From contig CM022951.1 of NCBI GenBank assembly GCA_012931725.1, positions 16,705,948 through 16,769,947 on the forward strand: 64,000 bases of DNA, in the 5' to 3' direction. Made by a program: the position numbers and the translations under genes. Below, piece after piece: positions 43,949 to 56,298 of the stretch. The notes under the pieces are model-generated. The model did not search any database, was not told the origin of the DNA, and worked only from the letters and a program-made list of their open reading frames with translations. The stretch is from Litsea cubeba. Lineage: Eukaryota > Streptophyta > Magnoliopsida > Laurales > Lauraceae. Each line of letters begins with the position of its first letter. Within the stretch, counting starts at the first letter, position 1.

Positions 43949-45341
43949 GGTCGGAAGAGACTCCAACTCTCACGCCGACGCCCTAGCCAACCTGGCCTCT
44001 ACGTCGAGGCTGGAAGAAAAAGAACTATTGAGGTGGAATCACTGGACAGACCAAGCATAGAATCTCACCCACTTCGACAAGTTTTTTGTGTCGATCTCGG
44101 TCCGAGCTGGATGGACCTAATCATATCTTTCCTCAAGGACGACCAACTTCTTGAAGACAAAAATGAAGCCCACTGGATCAGGCTGAAAGCAACTGGGTTC
44201 TGGATGTCTCCAGAGGGCAAACTCTACAAGAAGTCCTACACCGGCCCCTACCTTCAGTGCGTCCACCTGAGCAAAGTCGAAGATTTTCTCTACGAGATAC
44301 ATGAAGGGATTTGCGGAAGCCATATCGGAGGTCGGTCACTAGCATATCGAGCTATCAGCTAGGGTTACTGATGGCTATACATGCAGAAGGATGCTCAATT
44401 GTATGCTAGGAAGTGTGAGAAGTGTCAGAAGTTCTCACATTCCCTCCATCAGCCAGCGCAAGATCTGAGCCCACTCTCCAGTCCATGGCCCTATGTGCAG
44501 AGGGGTTTGGACATTGTGGGACCTCTCCACCGAGCTCTAGGGAATAAGAGGTGGCTGATAGTAGCCACCGATTACTTCACCAAGTAGGTAGAGGTAGAAT
44601 CATTGTCCTCCATCACTGAGCTAGATTAAAAAAACCGTGTGGAAGAACATTGTCACGAGGTTCGGCATCCCTCGAACTCTGGTCTCGGGCAGCAGGACCC
44701 AGTTCAATTCCAACCTTTTCGGAAACTTCTGCCAGGAGCTCGGTATCAGGAATCATTATTCCCCAGCATAGCCCCAGAGCAACGATTAAGCCGAAATCTC
44801 GAACAAAGTGATGCTAGATGGATTCAAGAAGAGGCTCGACCGAGCCAAAGGAAGATGGGTACAAGAACTGCCGAGCGTGCTATGGGCTTACAGGACGACT
44901 CCAAGATGCTCCACCTCGGTAACGCCCTTCTCTTTAGCCTATGGCATGGAAGCTATAATTCCACTTGAGGTTGGCCTCCTGACCTTGAGATCGGAACTCT
45001 TCGACCAAGGCCAAAATGAAGTAAACCTGGCTCGAGAACTGGATTTAGCCGAAAAATGCAGAGAAGCAGTGGCCATCCGACTACTTGCCTATCAGCAACA
45101 ATTGGCTAAGGGCTACAACCAAAGGGTCCGGGAAAGAAGATTCTCAGTTGGAGAGCTAGTCTTAAAGAAGACACTTCCAGCGGACAAAGATCCAAGCCAA
45201 GGCAAGCTGGCACCGAACTGGCATGGCTTGTTCAAGGTGATCTCGGTTGCCGGCCAATCAGCCCACAGACTTGAGGACATGGATGGTAAACAATTACCAC
45301 GACCATCGAATGCCACGCACCTCAAGAACTTCTATTTTTGA
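43949..45341 (+). pseudogene. Tat-clade Ty3/Gypsy integrase (right part of pol)
   Basis: Continues the RNase H interrupted at 36374: GRDSNSHADALANLAS, then WMDLIISFLKDDQLLEDK, the zinc-binding H...C segment (HEGICGSHIGG ... CEKCQKF), GLDIVGPLHRALGNKRWLIV, LDGFKKRLDRAKGRWVQEL, WAYRTTP, and the C-terminal GKLAPNWHGLFKVISVAG...YRLEDLDG-type end with stop at 45341. Several stops (about 44360, 44371, 44585, 44626) and at least one frameshift interrupt it. The second catalytic Asp (normally SDNG) is replaced in LVSGSRTQF, and the Glu block has a stop. Dead copy. Neighbours are the Copia insertion at left and repeat spacer plus antisense ORF at right, as is typical for this clade. Confidence 0.92.
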
Positions 45342-46320
45342 ATTGTACTCAATTTTTGAGATCAATAAAAGCAGCCTTTGTTCTTTGTTACTCTCATCAA
45401 GTCATAGAACTCGGCAAACAACATCAACAAGACTACACCTTTGGTGACGAGCCAGTTGGTCATGTCTCACTTCAACCAAGCTAGTGCCGAGACCAGCAAA
45501 AGCAGCACCGAGTCGGTTTTCAGCCACACGCACATCTAGGTAACAGTACCAGATCACTGGCCAGCGAGACTACACTGGCCTCGGTCCTGTACCAGACAGT
45601 CATGACTCAGTTTCGGCATATGGCATCTCGGTAACGTTACCAGATTGTTGCCAATGAGATTACACCAGCTCCGGTCCAGTACCAGCTGGGAATGTCTCAG
45701 ATCTGGCCTCACGAAGGTCTCGGCCTTTAGCAGCTTAGCAAGAGTGCTAACAGGACTACATGAGCCCTGGTAAAAATACTAGCTCGACATGTCCCGACCT
45801 TGGCCCTTAGCAGCTCAGAAAGAGTGCTAACAAGACTACCCTGGCTCTGGTCCAGTACCAGCCAAGCATGCCTCGGTTCTCGTCATCCACCTACCAAACT
45901 GCCACAGAGCATTAGGGAAATGACGAGGCACTAAATTGCAGCATTCGGTCACTACCTCGATGAACACTTCGGTTACAAAGGCAAATGAAACTACGGACAG
46001 CGCTGAGGTGAAGGACTCGTACCCAACTTGTTCTGGTTCAAACTCGGTTAATGGACTAAATTACGTTATGGATAAATTCAGTGTTTAGAGTTCCTCGCAA
46101 CTTGGCCGAACTCAATTACTTAGCAGATTTTTACTTCTTAATATGTGAGAATTAGGTCATGAGACCGAGCTTAGATACTTGTCAAAAAATAAAGAGAAAA
46201 CATGCACAAAATAGAGAAGAGCCGTTTGATTAAAGAAGCTTCAATTGTATTAACCATATAGTGTTTTCGTTACATTGTAGAATTGAGAAGCCAAAAACAA
46301 AGTACATCGATGGTTAAAGA
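45342..46320 (+). repeat. Tat post-pol spacer with diverged tandem repeats
   Basis: Starts with ATCAATAAAAGCAGCC (45361-45376). Then diverged units of roughly 80-120 bp contain CAGTACCAG, GAGTGCTAACA(A/G)GACTAC and CTCGG words (about 45540-45890). No coding. The 3' part near 46200-46320 is T/A-rich and may hold the poly(A) region of the antisense transcript. Confidence 0.7.
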
Positions 46321-46536
46321 AAAAGTCTTCAAGAAGGCACTGGGGACTCGATCACAGCGACCTCCTCTTCCTGATGAGCTTCGGCCTCGGCTGAAGGAGG
46401 CTCGGTCGTAGGAGGGGCTTCAGATGATTGGGGGGGCAGAGCTCGTCCCCGGGACTGAGAACTTGGGAGGATTCTGGAAGGACAGATGGTACTCGGAGAC
46501 CCCCACTTCTTTTAGAGCAACGCGCCATCCCATCAC

Positions 46537-48378
46537 TTACGTTTGGTCTCTCACCTTAATGACCTGGTCGACGTAGTCCTCAGTCGCCTCCCTTATCCCC
46601 TCGTAAGCAACCTCGACCTCGGACTGGAGCTTGGCCTTGGCAGCTTGGAGTTTAGCTTCGGCTACCTCCTTCTGTTTCTGGAGCGCTGCTGCCTTTTCAG
46701 CCTCGGCCTTGACCCGAGCTTCGGATGCACTTCTCAGCTCCTCCAGGGTGGCTTCAAAGACGGCCATCATCTTTTTCTCAGCCTCGGCCTTGAGCTCCAA
46801 CCATTTGTGCTCCTCCCCGACCTTCTCTAGCTTAATCTTTAAGCCATCTCGTACTCCCTCCATTGCCTCCATTTTTTGTTTGCTGGCGGCGAGGGATGCT
46901 TCTAGCCTGACGATGGTCGGGCCATGCTTCTGCAGTCTATACAAGGCAAACATGGTCCTCTGCACCATCTGTAAAAGAAACAGATGTTAGAAAAGCAGTA
47001 GCCGAAAAAAAATACTTGGTGAAAATTTGAAGGAATAAAAAAAGGGCTTACTCCAAGGCCAGATTGCACCAGCGACACGAGGAGTCTTGTGTCATCGAAC
47101 TCCTGTATTTGCGCCATGTCCTTCGGCATGGCGCAGATTTGCCCAAGAGCTGCCAAGAATAGGGGGTCAGCTCTGCCATGGACGTGGTCGTCGACCGATA
47201 TTGGTCTCCCCAACTCCACCAAAAGCTCGGCCTCCAAGGTTCTGGTCCGGCGGGTTGCGGCGTCATGGCCGACCTAGATCCTTCAGCCGACCTGTAACCC
47301 TTGTCGGTCTTGGATTTTTTCGCTTGCCGACCCCCCTTTTGCTCGATTCCGGCTGGAGGCCGGACAATGAGAGACCTGAAGGCCGAAGCCTCAGCAGCAG
47401 CAGAAGGGCCCGCAGAGGCCCTGGAAGAGCCCGCATGGGCCTTGGATGGGCCTGCAGGGGCCTTGGAAGGGCCCAGAGCGTTCGCGGCAGCCAAACTCCG
47501 TGGGTCCTTGGGGACAGACCCTCCAAAAGCCACCGCCGAAAGGTCCTCGAGTCGAGAGCATCAACGAAGTGGCATTTCTTCTTCTTTGGAGGTGTAGGAG
47601 TCAACTATTTGTTACAATTTCCTCGACCTCAGAGAAGCCTCGGATGTAGAGGCCTCAGCACCAGAAGTTGCCCGGCTCTCTACCTCGGCCTCGGCTTCAG
47701 ACTCTTTCGGGTGCTCTTCTTGAACCGGCTCCGATCTCTTCTTATAGTAACCACGATATTTTGGGGTATAGTCCAGAAGCTTCCAAGTTTCCAAACAGAC
47801 CGAAGCCAAGCCTCGTTCCTGACCCAGTTAGCTCGGTTGGCCTCTCTCCTCCTCTGTCAGGCGCCTGCACAGTAAAATTAGGAAAGCGTTAGCCCGGCAA
47901 GAAGGCACAAAGAAAAAGAAAGCAGGATTCAGAAGAACGGTATTTACTTAGGCAGTCCCGAAATGACGAGGCACTCACCATGCTTTGTCCGTTTCGGTCT
48001 TGGCAAACTCCCAATTCCCCGAAACGTACAAGAGGTTGTCCCCCGCATACTTGTTCGAATCCTCCAAGGCATGGACGAAGGCCTCCCGGTGCTGCTTAAC
48101 TTGGAGGTAATAGGAATCACCCCCGGACTTGCACAGGTCATAGACATCTTCGATGTCGTTGACCCCAAATTGGTACCTAGGGTTTCATTGAGCACGACTG
48201 TGCCCATTACGATCTTGTAACCGTTGGGCAACAACTGGCAAGGGCAGTGGTGCCACATGCTTAGGCAGGTTCTAAGAAGAGGGTCTATGGGGAACTGAAC
48301 CCCACCCTCGATCACGACTACTAGAGGACAGGGCATCCAGCCATCCCAGTAAGAACGACTGTTATAGCTGACCTCATT
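46537..48378 (-). pseudogene. Antisense spliced ORF of the Tat element (PF04195-type 'putative gypsy type transposon' protein)
   Basis: Runs opposite to Tat gag-pol. In order on the minus strand: a PF04195-like domain (48378-47948; IEGGVQFPIDPLLRTCLSMW, CQLLPNGYKIVMGTVVLNE); an intron with GTAAAT donor and GCAG acceptor (47947-47865); a WKLLDYTPKYRGYYKKR segment (about 47780); an Ala/Pro/Ser-rich linker (about 47400-47530); ELGRPISVDDHVHGRADPLF and FDDTRLLVSLVQSGLG (47237-47052); an 81-bp GT-AG phase-0 intron (47051-46971); and a coiled coil rich in Ala, Glu and Lys (46970-46537). Such antisense ORFs are known from Tat-lineage elements; their function is unknown. The N-terminus is lost at 48378, where LTR sequence of another element begins. 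At least one frameshift and one stop lie between 47238 and 47300, so this copy is broken. Confidence 0.8.
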
Positions 48379-49574
48379 CAAAGTTTTCTCCCTTTCTTTG
48401 AACACCAACCTTTAACACAAAGAAAGCAAATTTTCTAAATGACCAAAGTGAAAGCAAACTTCCAATACATTGTAAGACAATCACATAAGTGGAAATCAAC
48501 ATAACATTGCTTCAATCATTCAAAGCAAATCCATAAATCATAAAGGATTAGAACATAATGAGAAAAAGCCATGAAATGAAACCAAATAAGAGGAATTATC
48601 ATATTAATTGTGAAATCTACTTGCCTCAAGTCTAAATGAGAGAAATAACACTCCTCAAACAAAGCTCTAGGGTCTCAAGGTCTTCCTCTACAAAAGCCCC
48701 AAAATAAACCAAGAGAAACCCTAAAAATCAATCATCCTCAAATCTCCATGAAAACCCTTTGCATATGTGAGAAAAATACTCTAAGAGGTTTGAAAAACCA
48801 AGATCTCATGAAAAGAAAACCATTGCTAACCTTTGGTAGCTCAAACAAAGAAGAAAGGCATGGAAAAGTGATCTCTCCTAGCTCAAATCTCTTGTAAATG
48901 GGTTCTTTGGAAAGCTTGAATGGAGAGGAAGAAGATGGGAAGATCAAATCTCCATTTAGCATCAAAGAAGAAGAGATACATGAGGAGAGAGAAAGTGCGG
49001 GGAGAAAAACCCTAAGCTCCCCTCTTGTTGCAGGAAATGAAGAATGGGGAAGAAAAGAGGAACCCATTGGTTTTATAAAGGGTTAAGTGGGCTGGGCCCC
49101 ATGGGCCCCAAATTTACAAAGGCTGAAACTAACATTTGCGGGTCCCGAATGAAGATGAAAAAAATGATCAGCGAAATTTCTAGTTTCCAAAAAGTATATT
49201 TTCCCCAATTTCTGAAATTTTCGAAATTCATGGACAGATTTAGTGTGAAAAGTCAATTTTGCCCTTTTTTTATCGAAAAAACGCATTTTCTGATCATCAA
49301 ATCATAATGGTCAAAACATGAAAGTTGTTAAACTTAATGAGATGAGTCAAAACACACCAAATTCGGAATTTTTAGAAATCAAAAGTAATTTCTCATAAAA
49401 ATACATATCATATGGACCGGGTCAAACCAAAGTCAACGATTCTCAAAATCTCCAAGGCTATGGAAAAATCTAGTCAAACTCAAAAACAAAGTCAAACCAA
49501 CTCAAATCTTGCTTAAAAAGCTAACCACGATTAAAACAATACTAAACAGAGAAATTGGGGGTCGGGGTCTTACA
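48378..49574 (-). repeat. Truncated LTR of a large non-coding Gypsy derivative
   Basis: On the minus strand it starts TGTAAGACCCCGACC at 49574, right after a polypurine tract (49575-49590), and matches the first 1.19 kb of the complete LTR at 52272-55902 with few differences. It stops at 48378, where it joins Tat sequence. A TTTTATAAAG word (49072-49081) is TATA-like in either direction. No coding. Confidence 0.9.
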
Positions 49575-52271
49575 TCCTCCCCCCCCTTAGAACCCATTTG
49601 GTCCTCCAAATGGTCTAAACCAAATCAAAATCAAAAACCCAAAAGACAAAAGAAAACACTGACGCTCTACGCTGAATGTTGGCAACTGAGATACCATCTG
49701 ATCAAACCTGATGGTGAGATGCACGGTCAACAACATTCTGATTCGGTTGAAGGCTTTACACTGTTCCACATATCTGTTTAAGACATACTCCTTTGACCAA
49801 ACTAGAGTTCAATAATCCTTCTAATCATCCTTGCTGTCATCTGTCGTTCCTGCACTGGATCATTTCTTTTACTTATCTCATCAGTCACTGTCGGTCCAAG
49901 AAACTGCAAGTTTTATTTCTTTCCATCACCTTGGAATTTTGTGCCTTAAGTTATACCGAGCTGTACACCATATCCCTGACACTTGCATGAAGATGTGATC
50001 ATAGACATGCCTTCACTGAAAAATCTTCATCCCGAAAAATTCTGAAATTTCTATATGTTTGCTCTAACTACGTTTCTCGAACGCATCATCAGCTTCTGGC
50101 CTCCAAGTATATCGTCATTCCTTCTTCGTTCTGAAATCACAAACTCCAAATTCTATAGGTCTCCTGTCACTGACTTGGTCTGCTACAACTCAGATGTCAT
50201 ACTGTTATACACCAAATGTTAAACTGTCGTAACCTGCTGCTGTTCTGTGTCGAAACTTCGCATGGCTTGCCTCTTCAGATTTCATTCTTCAAGTCTTCTA
50301 CCCTTGACATGTAAAGCCGACCTTGGAAATCCAATCTCTGTTCACAACTCCATATTCCAATCTTTCTGTGACGTACTCGGAATTCCTGCTCACATCTGAT
50401 TCTATCTGCTTGCTGCTCTTGATCTCTCACCTGGTACTTGTGTTATCAACAAATAGACTTGCCAAGCTGCATCATTGCATGATAAGCTGAAACTTTCAAT
50501 CCAAGTCTTGAATGATGTTAACCCTTTCATAGATCTAACTTTGTTTCCATCCGAACCAGTACAACCCCCTGACATCCATCAACCCTTCAATTCTTACACT
50601 TCCAAACTCCAACCATAAGCCATTACGACTCATTCCATTTAATACAAAACAAATATTAAAATCTTAAACATAAGGACTAAAACAATTACTTAGTTGAATT
50701 CCATCATTTTAAAACATAGTAGAAACTGAACTTCCAAATTATCAAATAAAACTTAAATGAATAAAGTTCATCGAAGATTGAGTATGAAATATCATTATTC
50801 ATTTTGAAATTCACATTTTCATAACCAAACAAATCATTGAAATACTCAACAAATTTTAAATCAGGATTTCAAAAATAAATCAAATTCATGTAGTATGACC
50901 ATACATTAAACTTTGCGAAAATCTGCAAAAATCTGAGTGTTAGTTAAACACTATACCTTGTTGAAATTTGAACTCATTTGTTCATAAAAAATCTTGCGGA
51001 AATCTAAACAAAGTTGAGCGTTAAAACAAATGTAGGAAATCTGTATATAATCTAAACACAAAAACCCTTAGGAAATTCATTTTGCATAGCCAAAGAAAAT
51101 GAATCAATGAAATAGAAATTTCACATCGTACTTTGAAAAAGAAACACAATTTTAGTTACATGCTTTTAAAAATCAGTTTATTCACTAGCCTCTACAATCC
51201 ATCATTAAAAACATCCCTCTATTTCCAACCAAACATATACAAAGTTTTGAAATCATTAAGGTTTTGAAATGTAGATGTCAACGTTTAAGAAAATTAAAAC
51301 AAGAGTAAAACTCTAAGATCATTGTAAACAATATCTTACGAAAATTAAACATAATCCATTGTTTAAACACTGCAAGGATAAATCATGGACATTAAGGAAA
51401 ACATAACAAAAGGTGGAAATATCATGAAAATCATTATCATCAAGAAAAGGGACATCACAATAACTGAGGTATACACTTGCATCTGCATGTTGTCCAATCC
51501 TATACCCTGTAAGTCGGTAAAGCCCACAACGTTTCCTTTGCTGCCGAAAATTTTCTTGACTACAACTGACCATCCCCTTGGTATTCCTGCTGAATCGACT
51601 ACACTGGCTAAGCTGCAAGTTATGGAAATTCTCAACCAAAACTATGACAAGGCTCATTGAATCCGGGAAATCCCTGAGTTTCTTGTACTAACTTCTAGTC
51701 TTACTAACTAAGAATCACTTCTCCCTTCATAAAATCACTAGCTGATATGCCTCTTGCAGTCCTTTATCTTGGAAAGATGGTCTGAGTTCACCCAAAATCC
51801 ACATTTACTTACCTTGGTACGTTGCATGATGATCTTCGATTAGCCGAAAGGGGGTCTCCATATATTAATCAAGTTCTACTCTGGCGGGCAAATGCACATG
51901 TCTTCTCTCATTAACCACATTAGTGATGTTGAAAGGCTGAAAGTCTGCCGATGTTCTCCGAAAACAACATACTAAGTCCACAGGGTTCTCAGTCTCCGAC
52001 ACAAGCACAGACAAAAGACACCGAACAAGAGTATGGAGACTTCAAATTCTCCACCACTAAGGAGGAAATTTGGTCATCCAAATCTCCTAACAACAAGAAC
52101 TAAAAGAAAAGACAAGCAAAGTCTCCCGAACTGAAAGAAAAGCCAACTCAAATTCAAAGAAACAAAGACAAGAGAAAACAAATCGACACAATCTAACGAA
52201 TCCTCACCACACGTCTTAATGTCTCTAGAGTATTTTATTTCCTAGAAACTAACAAGCTCTGATACCAAACC
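49575..52271 (-). mobile_element. Internal region of a non-autonomous Ty3/Gypsy derivative (LARD-like)
   Basis: On the minus strand it begins with GGTT and the primer site TGGTATCAGAGC (52267-52256), right after the LTR end GGGGTGTGACA, and ends with polypurine tract CTAAGGGGGGGGAGGA (49590-49575) before the next LTR. About 2.7 kb without readable gag or pol; the longest open frames (about 51320-51660) match nothing I recognise. LTR length, the end TGTGACA and the spacing to the primer site resemble chromovirus Tekay/Del elements, so it may be a deletion derivative of one; that is inference. Confidence 0.8.
52256..52267 (-). other. Primer-binding site of the LARD-like element
   Basis: TGGTATCAGAGC on the minus strand, four bases after the end of the LTR at 52272. 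Confidence 0.92.
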
Positions 52272-55200
52272 TGTCACACCCCGAAACCGGGCCATGCAGC
52301 GATCCGATCCCGGAGTGCGAAATTTTGGGATAAATTTGAAACTTTTATTATATTTCCCAAGATCCGCGTGAATGAGGATAATCAAATTCCATCACAATCA
52401 GAGTATATTTTCACGGAAGCTAAACATGGTATTGCGTCTCGGAGTCCGTGGCCAGCGGATTCCGTGTCGCACTCGACCAATAACATAAAGCCATCATAAA
52501 AGCCGACTGGCACAAATCATAATTCAGAGAACACCGAGCTGGTAGTAACAAGACTATTTATTTCCCACATATTCAAATTACAATTAACAAGTGTCTTAAT
52601 TACAAACCCAATGAAAGAGGCTAACAAAGCCATACAAATAAACCACTAGTGACATACTACCCCAAGTGATTTTACGAGCTCTGGTGCCAAACTTGACATC
52701 TAGATGATATCAATGGGCAGCCTCTCACGTCAGACCGGAGGTCCCACCACCTCCTCCGATCAAACACCTAAAAACAAAAAGAGAGGAATCTGGCACCAAA
52801 CAAACAGGGTCAGACACGACGGTCTGGCAAGCAAATAAACAAGTAATATGTAATATGGGCACTTATAAAACCTTATGGAATCATTGTAAAACCATTTAAA
52901 GAGTCTAAACAATAATAGCATTAAATCATGATAAAATGATCGAAAGACCGAACATAAATGTCAAAGCAAATAAATGAACAGTCTCTGAAGTATGAACATC
53001 TCGAAAAGATAGTAGCCTGCATAAAACATTTTAATAATTGGAAATACGTGTAAAATCCTGAATAATAGAGACAATACGATAAAAGATCGATTTCATAAAC
53101 ATTGCCGAATTCAAGAATATACTGAGTATAAACAAACAAGAATCATAAAATAAATTAATAAGCAGGTAAAACATTGGCAACCACACATAGCTATATTCTC
53201 CTATTACCGAAGTAAAAGGAGCAGACAGAACCGTAGCCACTACACGTGGGACCGGAAATAGAATCAGAACCGTAGCCATACAAATGGGACCGGCAGATCA
53301 AAACCGTTGCCATGGTCGGTACAGACAGAATCCAAGCTGCAGCTGGCGGACAAATTAAAGATCCAAAACCGGGTGATCAGCCAGACAAGGTGACCTAAGC
53401 ATAGTGGTGCCTTTAGTTTTGAAAACTTGAACCAATACAAATCAAAATACTAATACCTTTTGGCTCATGGGCTCACACCACCGGGCTCTGGCCCCATCTC
53501 GCCTCGAGGTTTTATTTTTGAAATCATAGTCTCTTTGGCTCATGGGCTCGCATTACAAGCTCTGGCCCCATCTTGCCTCGAGGTTTTATTTTCAAAATAC
53601 CAGTCTTATCGATGAAATCCCGAATGTGGCGAACCACTCCAATCTCCTTCCAAATCGATTCGGAGAAACATACAAATTTTCCAAGGTAAACCACTCAAAT
53701 ACACATTAAAGTGATTTTTATAAAACTATGCGATCACTCCTTTCGGACATGGAAAACCACATGATTTTATAACAAGTCACCGATGCTATTCAAATTAGTT
53801 CACTGAAGAATACAAATACAATACATTCTCTGACTTGAAATGGAATGGATAGTGGAGAATGACTTAATGACTTACCAAGGAACCATCTCAATACACATTT
53901 AACCTTTAAACATTGATTAATAAAGAGTATGTTTGATGCCAATGAAAATCCACAACATCTAAATGATAAAGTGCGCATTGAGACTCGAAAGGTTCCCGGG
54001 TAACTTCACATATGCTCATTCTCACATTATTCCCATTCCCATTTCACAATTTTCCAAGCATTACAAGTAATCCCAAATCTCTTAAAATCAGGCCCACAGC
54101 TGGCCTTAACCCAAGCCCGAAACAGTCCTTAATTGGCTCAAGAAATAGGTCTAAAGAAACCCCCAAAAGAAATGATTAAAACCTCTTTGAATCAGGCCCA
54201 AATCGGGCCTTGAACCAAACCCAAAACAACCTTTAAATCTGGCCCAAACAGTCCCTTAAACTGGCCCATACAGACCTTGAAATGAGCCCATAAACTGACC
54301 TTGGAAACAGGCCCAAAAATTGTTTTTAAACGGGCCCCAAAATCCAACCTGAACCAGGCCCCCAGGCTGGGCTGGGCTCGCTCGAGCGACCCCAGGCCCG
54401 CTCGAGCGAAGCCCAGACAGAGCCTGGGTCGCTCGAGCTACCCAGTGGGTCGCTCGAGCGAGCCAGGCAGAACCTGGTCCGCTCGAGCGGCCCACTGGGT
54501 CGCTCGAGCGGACTGGGCTCTGTCTAGTCAGGCTCGTTGGGCATTTTTCTCTCCTTTTTTTTTTCCATCTTTTGAGATCTTTTTGATCCTTTTTCATTCC
54601 CAATCTTTCATACAAATTTCCAACATCAATTGGGCCCTTTCTTGACCTCTTCAACTCATCAAATCACCATTCATAAATCATTCTAATTAGCCAAACACGA
54701 TACTTTTTAAATCAAAGTTTTCTCCCTTTCTTTGAACACCAACCTTTAACACAAAGAAAGCAAATTTTCTAAATGACCAAAGTGAAAGCAAACTTCCAAT
54801 ACATTGTAAGACAATCACATAAGTGGAAATCAACATAACATTGCTTCAATCATTCAAAGTAAATCCATAAATCATAAAGGATTAGAACATAATGAGAAAA
54901 AGCCATGAAATGAAACCAAATAAGAGGAATTATCATATTAATTGTGAAATCTACTTGCCTCAAGTCTAAATGAGAGAAATAACACTCCTCAAACAAAGCT
55001 CTAGGGTCTCAAGGTCTTCCATCTATAAAAGCCCCAAAATAAACCAAGAGAAACCCTAAAAATCAATCATCCTCAAATCTCCATGAAAACCCTTTGCATA
55101 TGTGAGAAAAAATACTCCAAGAGGTTTGAAAAACCGAGATCTCATGAAAAGAAAACCATTGCTAACCTTTGGTAGCTCGAACAAAGAAGAAAGGCATGGA

Positions 55201-55902
55201 AAAGTGATCTCTCCTAGCTCAAATCTCTTGCAAATGGGTTCTTTTGGAAAGCTTGAATGGAGAGGAAGAAGATGGGAAGATCAAATCTCCATTTAGCATC
55301 AAAGAAGAAGAGATAGATGAGGAGAGAGAAAGTATTGGGAGAAAAACCCTAAGCTCCCCTCTTGTTGCAGGAAATGAAGAATGGGGAAGAAAAGAGGAAC
55401 CCATTGGTTTTATAAAGGGTTAAGTGGGCTGGGCCCCATGGGCCCCAAACTTACAAAGGCTGAAACTAACATTTGCGGGTCCCGAATGAAGAAGACAAAA
55501 ATGATCAGCGAAATTTCTAGTTTCCAAAAAGTATATTTTCCCCAATTTCTGAAATTTTCGAAATTCATGGACAAATTTAGTGTGAAAAGTCAATTTTGCC
55601 CTTTTTCTCGAAAAACGCATTTTCTGATCATCAAATCATAATGGTCAAAACATGAAAGTTGTTAAACTTAATGAGATGAGTCAAAACACACCAAATTTGG
55701 AATTTTTAGAAATCAAAAGTAATTTCTCGTAAAATTACATATCATATGGCCAATCCAAAGTCAACGATTCTCAAAATCTCCAAGGCTATGGAAAAATCTA
55801 GTCAAACTAAAAAACAAAGTCAAACCAACTCAAATCTTGCTTAAAAAGCTAAACCACGATTAAAACAATACTAACAAAGAAATTGGGGGTCGGGGTCTTA
55901 CA
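52272..55902 (-). repeat. Complete 3.6-kb LTR shared by two internal segments
   Basis: On the minus strand TGTAAGACCCCGACC (55902) to GGGGTGTGACA (52272). Its right border abuts a polypurine tract (55903-55917) and its left border a primer site, so it serves as 3' LTR for the right internal segment and 5' LTR for the left one. It holds six GCTCGAGC palindromes (54380-54509), GGCCCAAA-rich repeats (about 54090-54360) and a 67-bp tandem repeat with GGCTCATGGGCTC and CCCCATCT(C/T)GCCTCGAGG (53460-53605). No coding sequence. Confidence 0.88.
54380..54509 (-). repeat. Six GCTCGAGC palindromes in the long LTR
   Basis: GCTCGAGC at 54380, 54400, 54431, 54452, 54481 and 54502, mostly extended to CGCTCGAGCG, and separated by CCCAG/CTGGG words that also pair with each other. 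The block is GC-rich inside an AT-rich LTR. Confidence 0.95.
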
Positions 55903-56298
55903 TCCTCCCCCCCCTTAGAACCCATTTGGTCCTCCAAATGGTCTAAACAAAATCAAAATCAAATACCCAAAAGACAAAAGAAAACACTGACACTCTACGC
56001 TGAATGTTGGCAACTGAGATACCCTCTGATCAAACCTGATGGTGAGATGCACGGTCAACAACATTCTGATTCGGTTGAAGGCTTTACACTGTTCCACATA
56101 TCTGTTCAAGACATACTCCTTTGACCAAACTAGAGTTCAATAATCCTTCTAATCATCCTTGGTGTCATCTGTCGTTCCTGCACTGGATCATTTCTTTTAC
56201 TTATCTCATCAGTCACTGTGGGTCCAAGAAACTGCAAGTTTTGTTTCTTTCCATCACCTTGGATTCTGTGCCTTAAGTTATACCGAGCTATACACCAT
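55903..56298 (-). mobile_element. Start of a second internal segment of the LARD-like element
   Basis: Matches 49575-49968 (polypurine tract, AACCCATTTGGTCCTCCAAA, TTGACCAAACTAGAGTTCAA-type sequence) and is cut at 56298 by Copia copy A. In the uninterrupted paralogue the text continues CACCATATCCCTGAC. Confidence 0.9.

Noticed and set aside
47087..47875. 262-codon open frame on the plus strand
   Set aside because: It lies opposite the antisense ORF of the Tat element, which has domain similarity and splice sites. The GC-rich sequence keeps the other strand open by chance, and the protein is low-complexity with no family likeness.
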